Assembly (NCBI GenBank): GCA_003157775.1
Contig: PMKP01000461.1
Location: 3,444 to 39,309 of the forward strand
DNA from: Myxococcales bacterium
Lineage (GTDB): Bacteria > Myxococcota_A > Polyangia > Fen-1088
Direction of reading: 5' to 3'
Length of the DNA stretch: 35,866 nt
Below the pieces are notes generated by a model. It saw nothing but the letters and a program-made list of their open reading frames with translations, searched no databases and was not told the origin of the DNA. This document shows, piece by piece, positions 17,013 through 24,342 of this stretch. How positions within the stretch are numbered: the stretch's first letter is position 1; each line of letters opens with the position of its first letter. The position numbers and the translations under genes are program-made.

Positions 17013-19304
17013 ATGACAACTCACCAAGGCAGAATCACTCACCGTAAGCATGCGCGAAGGATCGCGCTTTTCGCACTGCCGGTTTTGCTGGTTTCGGCGA
17101 CCTCGTCGGCCCAGACCCTGACCATGCAGCAGCTCCTGAGCAACCACATCGAGCAGCGCTTCGGCATGTTCATCCACTACAACATGAACACCTACAACCC
17201 TGGCTGGGGCGAGAATCGCGTGAGCCCCTCCACCTTTGCGCCCCCGAGCGGCGATTGCCACACCTTCACTGATCAGTGGGCGAAAGCCGCGAAGTCGGCG
17301 GGTATGAAGTTCGGCGTGCTGACCACTAAGCACCATGACGGATTTGCCATCTGGCCGTCAAAGGCGGTCCCGCCGAGCACCTCGCCGTACGGAACAACTC
17401 CCTACACCATCGCGCAAAGCGGGGTTCCGACCATGGACGTGGTCAAGTGCTACGTCGATTCATTCCGCGCCCAGGGACTAGACCCTGACCTTTACTTCTC
17501 GATCTGGGATCCCAATAACGGCATCGGGTCGCAAGCTGGGCACAACACCGATCCGGGCGCGGTCGACTGGAACGTAGTGGGCGGTTACATCACGACACAG
17601 ATTACGGAACTCTTGACCAACTACGGCGAAATTCCCCTGTTGGTGTTCGACGGCTATTCCTGGCTGACGGGACACCAGCAGATCCCCTACCAGAAGATAC
17701 GCGCTTTGGTTCGCCAGCTACAGCCGAATACCATCATCAGTGACCACAACGGCGGGGTACCCTGGGAGGTGGACGTGGAAATGTTCGAGGAGCCTCTTGG
17801 CGTCACGGTTCCGTCGGGAAACGTCACCGCAGGATTGCAAGGACAGACCATTGCCAAGGACAAGAACTGGTTTTGGAGAAGCACGCAGGCCGCCGCCGGC
17901 TATATGTCGGCTTCGGACGTTGCCAAGGAAATCAAGAACGTCGAATCCAACTACACCAACTTCATTCTCGATTGTCCGCCCAATCTGCAGGGATTGCTCG
18001 ATGCTCCCGTGGTGACGGCGCTGGGTCAGGTGCCGCAGTACTGGACGCCGGACACTTCGCGGGCTCCCTTGCCGGAACAGCAACCGAAGATCGAGACGCC
18101 CCTGACCCCGGGTTCAGCCACGGCTACAAGCGGCAGCCCTGGGCTGGCGATTGACGGCTACAACGACTCACCCAAAGGCGTGAACAACACGTTGCACAGC
18201 AGCAAAGGGGAAAGCGTGTGGACGTCGACAGGTTCGCTTCCGCAGTCAGTGACGCTCAACCTCGGAAAGAGCTACGACAATATCGACATGCTGGAATACC
18301 TGCCGCAACGGAACACTGGTACCACGGCGGGCAACATCACATCCTACAAGGTGTACGTGAGCACGGACAATGTGACCTTCACTCAGGTGGCCAGCGGGAC
18401 CTGGCCAGCAGATCCGACCTACCACGGCCTCCTGTGCCCGCAGCGCGTGCAATTCGCTGCTCAGACGGCACAGTACGTGCGGCTGGAGATCGACGCGGTC
18501 GGTGGCGGGGGAACCAGCGCCATCATTGGTGAACTTGCGGTCGGCTCGACGGGAACAACCGGAGCTGGAGGCACGGGCGGCGGCGGAGGCAGCGCGGGCA
18601 GCAGTGGTACTGGCGGCGCTGGTGGTGGTGCGGTTGGAGGAGCCGGCGGAAGTGCGCCCGGCGGCGCGGGTGGCCGTGGTGGTGCCGGCGGAGGAGCCGG
18701 TGGAAGCGCGTCCGGCGGTACTGGTGCTCGCGGCGGTGCTGGCGGAGCCGGCGGGAGCGTGCCCGTGACAGGCGGAGCGGGCGGTGCCGCTGGTGCAGCC
18801 GGTGGTAGTACGCCCAGCGCAGGTGGACGCGGCGGCTCCGGGGTGGGCGGCGCTACGGGCGGAGCTGGCGCAGGAAACCTAGACGCGGGAGTCGGCGCCG
18901 GGGGATCCTTTGGCGCCGGGGGCACAACTGGTGGCGTCGGCGCCACGGGGCCGGATGCGAGAGTCACGACAGGTGGCGCTTCCGGAGGCACGGGTTCTGT
19001 CGAAACTGGGGGTGTGGGCGGCACGCCCGCGGGAACCGGGGGCAGCACCAGCGCCACTGGCGGGACGACTGAAGAAGTAGGCACTCCGGACGCGGGAGCG
19101 GGCGGCCCCGCGAGTTCGTCGGGTTGTAGCTGTGCGCTCGTCGGCGGGTCATCATCGGCCTCGCCTTCGGCATCGGCATGGCTCTTGCTCGGTCTGATTG
19201 CGTTGATATCGGACGCCCGTCGACACACGCGGAGACGTCCTGCGCAGACCCTGGATGGGCCAACAATTCTCGTCGGTCGGTGCGATTTTGAGACCCAATT
19301 GTGA
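17013..19304 (+). CDS. GH29-like alpha-L-fucosidase with F5/8-type domain and C-terminal anchor
   Basis: Predicted alpha-L-fucosidase acting on terminal fucose of wall polysaccharides. Sec signal with cleavage near SSA-QTLTM (residue 33). The GH29 barrel begins EQRFGMFIHYNMNTY, then FGVLTTKHHDGFAIW, DLYFSIWDPN and LLVFDGYSW with candidate nucleophile Asp213; NFILDCPPNLQGLLD closes the domain. An F5/8-type C (CBM32-like) domain covers about 366-510 (SVTLNLGKSYDNIDMLEYLP). The linker runs about 512-700, then SSGCSCALVGG, a hydrophobic stretch and RRHTRRR. Oddly the frame continues 21 residues past the Arg cluster, into DNA that matches the intergenic box before the GH2 gene at 5052. 763 residues. 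The anchor cassette matches that of the GH43-like protein. Confidence 0.85.
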   Translation: MTTHQGRITHRKHARRIALFALPVLLVSATSSAQTLTMQQLLSNHIEQRFGMFIHYNMNTYNPGWGENRVSPSTFAPPSGDCHTFTDQWAKAAKSAGMKFGVLTTKHHDGFAIWPSKAVPPSTSPYGTTPYTIAQSGVPTMDVVKCYVDSFRAQGLDPDLYFSIWDPNNGIGSQAGHNTDPGAVDWNVVGGYITTQITELLTNYGEIPLLVFDGYSWLTGHQQIPYQKIRALVRQLQPNTIISDHNGGVPWEVDVEMFEEPLGVTVPSGNVTAGLQGQTIAKDKNWFWRSTQAAAGYMSASDVAKEIKNVESNYTNFILDCPPNLQGLLDAPVVTALGQVPQYWTPDTSRAPLPEQQPKIETPLTPGSATATSGSPGLAIDGYNDSPKGVNNTLHSSKGESVWTSTGSLPQSVTLNLGKSYDNIDMLEYLPQRNTGTTAGNITSYKVYVSTDNVTFTQVASGTWPADPTYHGLLCPQRVQFAAQTAQYVRLEIDAVGGGGTSAIIGELAVGSTGTTGAGGTGGGGGSAGSSGTGGAGGGAVGGAGGSAPGGAGGRGGAGGGAGGSASGGTGARGGAGGAGGSVPVTGGAGGAAGAAGGSTPSAGGRGGSGVGGATGGAGAGNLDAGVGAGGSFGAGGTTGGVGATGPDARVTTGGASGGTGSVETGGVGGTPAGTGGSTSATGGTTEEVGTPDAGAGGPASSSGCSCALVGGSSSASPSASAWLLLGLIALISDARRHTRRRPAQTLDGPTILVGRCDFETQL
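18804..19240 (+). repeat. C-terminal anchor cassette, copy 2
   Basis: Partner of 4409-4846. It encodes the distal linker and SGCSCAL anchor of the GH29 protein and, as at copy 1, is followed by an upstream box and a new lipoprotein gene. Confidence 0.75.
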
Positions 19305-19317
19305 GAGGTCCTGCCCC
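19281..19317 (+). promoter_or_regulatory. Conserved upstream box, copy C, overlapping the GH29 stop
   Basis: TGCGATTTTGAGACCCAATT at 19281-19300 followed by GGTCCTGCCCC at 19307-19317, the same offset as copy A. It starts 87 bases before ATG 19368. Its first 20 bases lie inside the last codons of the upstream fucosidase gene. Confidence 0.55.
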
Positions 19318-19367
19318 TGCTTGGGTTGCGCGGGCGATCCGCCGACCTGGGCAGCGGAGAAAACGAC

Positions 19368-21473
19368 ATGCACACACACCGATCCAACCGGCTCTCGATG
19401 ACTGCCTTGGCGGAAATCGCGGGAATCGGCTTGAGCCTGCTTTTCCTGGGGACAGCCGGCTGCAGCTCGGGCAGTTCCAATGCCACGGTTGGTGCTACAG
19501 GAGGGAACACTAGCGCCGGTGGAGAGAGCGGTGGTTCGGTTGCGGCGGGAGGCGCTGCGAACAAGGGCGGTTCTATCGACTCCGGCGGGAGCACAGCGGG
19601 CGGGGGTAGTCTCAGCGCTGGGGGTGCGACAGCAGGCGCAAGTGGGTCAGGCGGCGGTCAGAGCGGAGTCGGCGGCAATGCGATGACAGGCGGCAGCGCG
19701 ACGACAGGCGGCAGCGCGACGACAGGCGGCAGTGCGATGACTGGCGGCATTGCGATGACAGGCGGGAAGGCAGGCGCAAGTGGGTCTGGCGCCGCTGGTG
19801 CTCAGGGCGGCAGCACGGGCGGAGCAGGCGGCATGGGCGGCTCAGCCGGTACGACCGGCAAAGGCGGTTCGGGCGGGGGCGCCGGATCCGGAGGTGCGGT
19901 CAGCGGGGGCGTAACGGCAGGCTCAGGGGGCAAGACTGGTGCGGGCGGCAGCGCGGGGGGCGCGGTAGGCGCGACGGGCGCAGGCGGCGCGCAGAGCGCT
20001 GGCGGCACGACAGGAGCGGGCGGGGCAATTCAGGATCCCGAAGACCTCAAGCGAGCATTTGCCGAGTATCGGTTCGGCATGTTCATCCACTTCGGGATGA
20101 ACACCTTCTCAAATGATGGGGCCAAGGACCTGCCCAACCAGGATCCGTCCCTGTTCAATCCGACCAATCTCGACCCCGGCCAGTGGATCGACGCTGCGGT
20201 GTCAGCCAAGATGAAGTTTGCTGTTCTCACGACCAAGCACCACGATGGCTTCCTGCTGTGGGACTCGGCGACCACTGACTACGACGTCGGCAATGCCAAG
20301 GTACCGGCAGCGGGCCACGTGGATGTGGTCAAGCTGTTCGTCGACGCCTGCCGAGCGCGCGGGGTCGCGCCCGGCCTCTACTTCTCGATCCAAGACCGCT
20401 CCACGCCTGGGCTGGGCCAGAGCGGTTGGAGCGTGACCAACGAGCGGATGCCACAGAATTTGATCGACTACGTAAAGGCGCAAATCAAGGAACTGCTGAC
20501 CAACTACGGCTACATCCCGTTCTTCGTGACCGACGGCTGGGCCTGGTCAATGGGCATGACCATCATGCCCTATCAAGATATCCGCGAATACGTCTACCAA
20601 ATCAGCCCCAATACGCTCTACTGCGAGCATCAGGGCCAGCAAGTCCCGTGGCACGACGACATCGTCTACTACGAGGAGCCCAAGGGTGGTGCCTGGTCTC
20701 CCGCCGGCAACATCCTGGCGTCCTGGCAAAGCCAGAAGATGGGACATGCCTGGTTCTGGACGCCCCCCGATGCGGGGGACGCTGGCCCGGCCGTCTCGGA
20801 TTTCGTCACGACGCACCTTGCGGATCTTGAGCCGAAATACACCAACTACGCGCCCGATTTCGGACCCAACCGCCAAGGTTTGCTGGAGGACGCGGCGGTT
20901 ACCAAGTTGAAGGCAGTGGGTGCCGCCTGGTCGCCCAATGCGTCGCGCCCACCCCTGCCCACCCAGCCGCCGCACCTCAACCATGTGATCACCGCGGTCA
21001 ACGCCACCGCCAGCAGCTCAGCGTCGGGCTCCAAGGCCTTGAACGCGGTCGACGGAATCAACGATGGCGGGTTCACCACCTACTACACCGAGACGTTGTG
21101 GCAATCGGCGGCGGCGGCTCCGCAATGGCTTACCATCGATCTCGGCAAGACCTACAGCGGTATCGACATGCTCAGCTACCAGCCACAGCAGATCGCGCCC
21201 CAGCAGTCACCACAGGATTTCACGGGACGCATCACCGGGTACGCCATCTCGTGCAGCACCGATGGCACGACCTTCTCTCCGGTGACTCTCAAGACGGGCT
21301 ACGACGGCACCTGGCAGTGGGGCGCCACACAGTTGGCCGGCTGGGCCTCGGCCGAGTTCAACGCGGTGACCGCGCGCTACGTGAAATTGCAAGCCAACTC
21401 GGCCACCGGCAACAACGTGAAGATCAACGAGGTTGATGTGGGCGGCCGCCTGGTTGCCCCCGTCGCCCAGTAG
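19368..21473 (+). CDS. GH29-like alpha-L-fucosidase lipoprotein with F5/8-type domain
   Basis: Second predicted alpha-L-fucosidase, here anchored at the N-terminus. GGAGAA lies 8 bases before ATG 19368; the signal ends LGTAGC (Cys32). The linker, about residues 40-222, contains five 18-bp repeats. The GH29 barrel begins EYRFGMFIHFGMNTF, with FAVLTTKHHDGFLLWD, GLYFSIQDRS and FFVTDGWAW with candidate nucleophile Asp389. The F5/8-type C domain covers about 545-700 (WLTIDLGKTYSGIDMLSYQP) and ends the protein; there is no C-terminal anchor. 701 residues. It shares the domain order of the 17013 gene, but linker and anchor have moved from the C-terminal to the N-terminal end. It follows that gene by 63 bases. 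Confidence 0.87.
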   Translation: MHTHRSNRLSMTALAEIAGIGLSLLFLGTAGCSSGSSNATVGATGGNTSAGGESGGSVAAGGAANKGGSIDSGGSTAGGGSLSAGGATAGASGSGGGQSGVGGNAMTGGSATTGGSATTGGSAMTGGIAMTGGKAGASGSGAAGAQGGSTGGAGGMGGSAGTTGKGGSGGGAGSGGAVSGGVTAGSGGKTGAGGSAGGAVGATGAGGAQSAGGTTGAGGAIQDPEDLKRAFAEYRFGMFIHFGMNTFSNDGAKDLPNQDPSLFNPTNLDPGQWIDAAVSAKMKFAVLTTKHHDGFLLWDSATTDYDVGNAKVPAAGHVDVVKLFVDACRARGVAPGLYFSIQDRSTPGLGQSGWSVTNERMPQNLIDYVKAQIKELLTNYGYIPFFVTDGWAWSMGMTIMPYQDIREYVYQISPNTLYCEHQGQQVPWHDDIVYYEEPKGGAWSPAGNILASWQSQKMGHAWFWTPPDAGDAGPAVSDFVTTHLADLEPKYTNYAPDFGPNRQGLLEDAAVTKLKAVGAAWSPNASRPPLPTQPPHLNHVITAVNATASSSASGSKALNAVDGINDGGFTTYYTETLWQSAAAAPQWLTIDLGKTYSGIDMLSYQPQQIAPQQSPQDFTGRITGYAISCSTDGTTFSPVTLKTGYDGTWQWGATQLAGWASAEFNAVTARYVKLQANSATGNNVKINEVDVGGRLVAPVAQ
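19680..19769 (+). repeat. Five 18-bp tandem repeats in the fucosidase linker
   Basis: Units of the form GCGAYGACAGGCGGCAGC run at 19680, 19698, 19716, 19734 and 19752 and encode Ala-Met/Thr-Thr-Gly-Gly-X hexapeptides. The near-identity of neighbouring units suggests recent slippage. Confidence 0.85.
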
Positions 21474-21569
21474 CACGCAAGACTGTCAACCATGTACGCA
21501 GCCAGCACGAACTCAGTTTGGAGCCCGCCGCCAGGGCGGCCGCCCCCGCTGGCCGATCGCGTGGGGAGC

Positions 21570-21588
21570 CCGCCGGCTCTGCCGGCGG
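21570..21588. terminator. GC-rich hairpin after the fucosidase gene
   Basis: CCGCCGGC-TCT-GCCGGCGG is an 8-bp perfect stem with a 3-base loop, about 100 bases after the GH29 stop. No T-run follows, so it may be a Rho-assisted end or an RNA fold only. Confidence 0.35.
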
Positions 21589-21606
21589 CGTACCATCGCG
21601 GGAGGG

Positions 21607-21633
21607 CATGGGAACCCTCTCAGGGTTCCCATG
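21607..21633. promoter_or_regulatory. Perfect 12-bp inverted repeat before the ECF sigma gene
   Basis: CATGGGAACCCT, loop CTC, AGGGTTCCCATG. The stem is perfect, with no T-run after it. It sits just before the probable sigma factor start and could be an operator for a dimeric regulator, a terminator of the enzyme operon, or an RNA hairpin controlling sigma translation. Confidence 0.5.
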
Positions 21634-21638
21634 TCGGA

Positions 21639-22322
21639 TTGACATCTAGCCCTGAGATCGACCACACTTTAGTGGTGTCGCTCGCCGAGGACAGCCTGTC
21701 CTTGCTCGATAGGCTTCGCAACCGCACGCCGGTTGATGGGGAAGATGGGCCCCTGACCGCGCTTGCCCGAGAGGCGCTGGGGAATGACCCTGAGAAGGTT
21801 CGCAAGTTTCTCGACGCCATCGCCCCCACGGTTCGGCGGACCTGCCGCAGCGTCATGGGATACACCCATCCCGACCTAGAGGACGCCATCCAGGAATCTC
21901 TGATCGACATCGTTCGGGCGCTGCCCCAGTATCGTTTCGAAGCGGACGTGTCGCATTATGCTGCGAAGATCGCCCTGCGCGTGGCCATCGCCGAACGCAG
22001 CAAGGACCGCGCGCGGGTAGAACATCTTCGCCTCTTTCATCAGAGCCGCGAGTCTCGGCCTCAATCGCTGGATCCGTCTGGCGTCGTCGCTGATGTTGAA
22101 TGCTCCTGGCTCGCCCATCTGATTGTCCGCAAACTGAAAAGGTCACAGACCGAAGCGGTTCTCCTGCGCTTCTTTCTGGGATGTTCGGTGGAGGAGATTG
22201 CCTCGATCACCGGTGTTCCGCTCAACACCGCCAAGACGCGCCTTCGCACCGGAAAGGACAAACTGCGGCGCTATCTCGAAAAACGGGGCTATTCACTCGA
22301 GACTGCGGGGGTGTTTCGATGA
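21639..22322 (+). CDS. ECF-type RNA polymerase sigma factor
   Basis: Directs RNA polymerase to a regulon, probably under control of the next gene. Region 2 is seen in HPDLEDAIQESLIDIVRALP followed by YAAKIALRVAIAERSKDRAR, region 4 in LKRSQTEAVLLRFFLGCSVE and IASITGVPLNTAKTRLRTGK. The start is uncertain. The frame is open back to an ATG at 21492, but that stretch is hairpin-rich, encodes a Pro-rich peptide and has no ribosome site. TTG 21639, just after the inverted repeat, is given here; GTG 21561, 21672 or 21675 are alternatives. About 227 residues. The stop overlaps the anti-sigma start as ATGA, showing translational coupling. Confidence 0.8.
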   Translation: MTSSPEIDHTLVVSLAEDSLSLLDRLRNRTPVDGEDGPLTALAREALGNDPEKVRKFLDAIAPTVRRTCRSVMGYTHPDLEDAIQESLIDIVRALPQYRFEADVSHYAAKIALRVAIAERSKDRARVEHLRLFHQSRESRPQSLDPSGVVADVECSWLAHLIVRKLKRSQTEAVLLRFFLGCSVEEIASITGVPLNTAKTRLRTGKDKLRRYLEKRGYSLETAGVFR

Positions 22323-23206
22323 ATCGTTGCTTGCATCCTGAAGAGGCCATGGACATGGCGCTGGGCGGAACCTTGCCTGCGGCGCAACGCCGGGATCTCA
22401 ACCTGCACTTGGCTGCCTGCGCTGCCTGCGCGGCGCATATGGCGGCGGCCCAGCGGACGCGAGAAGCATTGGCGGAACAGCCTCAAGACGAGCTACTGGA
22501 TAGGCAGGCTGTGGAAGGGGCCATGACTGGGCTTTTCCCGCCCCGCTTTGCCAGGCTCAGATATCGGCGAGCCTTCCGCCTCGGGTTCGCGCTGGCGGGG
22601 CTGCTCTTGGCCAGCGGCTTGGCAGGGGCCGCCCTCTGGCGTTCGCACCGATCGTCCTCGGTCCCCTTGCTCCTCCCGGAGCCATCCGGGGAAACTCGCG
22701 AGGTTGCCCCAGCCCCCAGCCCGGCCCAGCCCAGCCTTGCTGCCGAGCCCGCTCCCCCGTCTGACGAACCGGCGTTGCAGCGGTCCACGCGAGCCCAGCC
22801 GTCGGCAGCTGCACTCTTTGCCCAAGCGCTCGCTCTGCGTAGCGAGGGCAAGGTCGACGCTGCCATTGCAGCCCACCTGCGGTTGCAGCGCCTCTATCCA
22901 ACGGCTCGTGAGACACGCTTGTCATTTGCTCTCGCCGGGCGATTGCTGATGGAAAGGGGCTCGCCGGAGCAGGCTTTGGCCCAGTTCAACCAGTATCTGG
23001 CTCGGCCCGGAGACGTTGCGGAAGAGGCGTTGGTGGGACGAGCGACGGCTCTGGAACGTCTCGGGCGTTCTGCCGCCGAAGCTGCAGCATGGCGAGAGGT
23101 GCTCGAAAGTCATCCAGGATCGATCTACGCGAACCGCGCGAAACAGCGGCTGGCCGCCCTGGCGGCAAGACCGCGGGCTACGACGGAGCACGGGTCTAGC
23201 CGCTAG
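22319..23206 (+). CDS. Anti-sigma factor with zinc-finger motif, TM helix and TPR-like domain
   Basis: Likely inhibits the upstream ECF sigma factor. The N-terminal cytoplasmic part has Cys4 and His30-X3-Cys34-X2-Cys37, the zf-HC2 type zinc site of anti-sigma factors. A transmembrane helix spans about residues 87-107 (LGFALAGLLLASGLAGAALW). A Pro-rich periplasmic spacer (about 115-165) leads to a helical TPR-like domain (ALRSEGKVDAAIAAHLRLQR, SPEQALAQFNQYL) to the end. 295 residues. The frame extends upstream to 22100, but ATG 22319 is right because it overlaps the sigma stop and begins the zinc motif. The periplasmic part probably senses an envelope signal, which is inference. Confidence 0.85.
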   Translation: MNRCLHPEEAMDMALGGTLPAAQRRDLNLHLAACAACAAHMAAAQRTREALAEQPQDELLDRQAVEGAMTGLFPPRFARLRYRRAFRLGFALAGLLLASGLAGAALWRSHRSSSVPLLLPEPSGETREVAPAPSPAQPSLAAEPAPPSDEPALQRSTRAQPSAAALFAQALALRSEGKVDAAIAAHLRLQRLYPTARETRLSFALAGRLLMERGSPEQALAQFNQYLARPGDVAEEALVGRATALERLGRSAAEAAAWREVLESHPGSIYANRAKQRLAALAARPRATTEHGSSR

Positions 23207-23212
23207 CCTTTT

Positions 23213-24331
23213 GTGGCCGGGACCGGACCCAGATCGAGTATTGTTAGTCGAAGATTGTCTCCCGGGCTGCGCGTCCTAGTCCTTTTTGCCGTAACCAGCA
23301 TGCTGGTCGGTCGGCCACTCTTTGCCATGCCGCCTTCACGGGGTGAAGTGAAGGTCGTGGTTGCGGGCAGCGATCGCTCCTTTGCCGCCATCACTAAATC
23401 GCTGACAGAGTCTCTGTCTTTCATCGCCGTGACGGCCCAATTCGAACGAGCGGCGTCGGTGGACCCACACAGCGTCTCGGAGCTTCACCCGCCACGACCG
23501 TCGGTCGTTGCCTACTTGTGGATCGACGCTGCGGCGGAAAGCGACGTCACACTGTACATCACAGATTCTGCCACGGAGCGCGTGTTCGTCAGGCGCATAG
23601 GCACGGACCACGGGTTGGACAAAGTGGTAGTCGAGAGTTTGGCGCTCGTGGCACAGAGCTCGCTTGAAGCTCTTCTCGAGGGAAAGCTCATCGGCGTGAC
23701 CCGCAATGACTACGAGCAATCGCTCAAAGTCGCTGGGGCACGGCCAGCCTCGGAAGGCGTCCCAAAGCAAGCCGCGGCGCCGCACCCGAACGATGTGCAC
23801 GGTGTTGGGCCATCCCGTTGGCAGCTTTGGGTCGGCTATGAACTACAGGTTTGGGATGGCGCTACCGTGCGCCACGAGGCGGCCCTCGGCATCGAGTATG
23901 AGCGTTGGAGATTGCGCTTCGGAGTGGACATCTACGGCACCTGGCCAATCCAGTTTCAAAATGGGGAATTAGGCGCCGAGTTGTTCAGCAGCGGGGTTCG
24001 CTTGGGCGTGTCGCGCCCCTTGGCGCTTCCGCGCCAGCTACGCTTTGTTCCCGGCCTTGGCTTTGCGATGGAGCTGACCCACATACGCCCGGAACTGAGC
24101 GGTCAGGATGCTCAACCGGCATCGGCGTATTTCGCTTTCGATCCGACAATCCGCGCGGCTCTGGGCATCGAACGGTCATTTGGCCGCTGGTCAGTTCGTG
24201 GGGCCCTCGGCATGGATTTCGCGATTCGCCCGGTAAACTACGTGGTGACTAGCCGGGCCCAAACCGAAGTGGTGCGGACGCCATGGAGGGAGCGGCCTTT
24301 CGTGGCCATCATCTTGGCAGCACGGCTTTGA
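23213..24331 (+). CDS. Envelope protein with barrel-like C-terminal half, partner of ECF module 1
   Basis: Not recognised as a named family. A GTG at 23213, 6 bases after the anti-sigma stop, opens a signal-like N-terminus (LRVLVLFAVTSMLVG). The first half (about 45-190) is a small mixed domain with VVESLALVAQSSLEALLEGK. The second half (about 200-372) alternates hydrophobic and polar residues with many aromatics (WQLWVGYELQVW, RWRLRFGVDIYGTW, FGRWSVRGALGMDF), as in outer-membrane beta-barrels, though it ends in Ala-Arg-Leu rather than an aromatic. 372 residues. A protein of the same plan lies next to the second ECF module (28405-29490). Function unknown; possibly the outer-membrane sensor or output of the module. 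Confidence 0.6.
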   Translation: MAGTGPRSSIVSRRLSPGLRVLVLFAVTSMLVGRPLFAMPPSRGEVKVVVAGSDRSFAAITKSLTESLSFIAVTAQFERAASVDPHSVSELHPPRPSVVAYLWIDAAAESDVTLYITDSATERVFVRRIGTDHGLDKVVVESLALVAQSSLEALLEGKLIGVTRNDYEQSLKVAGARPASEGVPKQAAAPHPNDVHGVGPSRWQLWVGYELQVWDGATVRHEAALGIEYERWRLRFGVDIYGTWPIQFQNGELGAELFSSGVRLGVSRPLALPRQLRFVPGLGFAMELTHIRPELSGQDAQPASAYFAFDPTIRAALGIERSFGRWSVRGALGMDFAIRPVNYVVTSRAQTEVVRTPWRERPFVAIILAARL

Positions 24332-24342
24332 AGCTTCTGTAT

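Noticed and set aside
19680-19769. Short regular repeats considered as a CRISPR array
   Set aside because: The units are 18 bp with no unique spacers, in frame, and encode Gly-Gly hexapeptides.
21492-21638. N-terminal extension of the first sigma factor from ATG 21492
   Set aside because: The segment holds two strong inverted repeats, encodes a Pro-rich low-complexity peptide and has no ribosome site. It is more likely intergenic.
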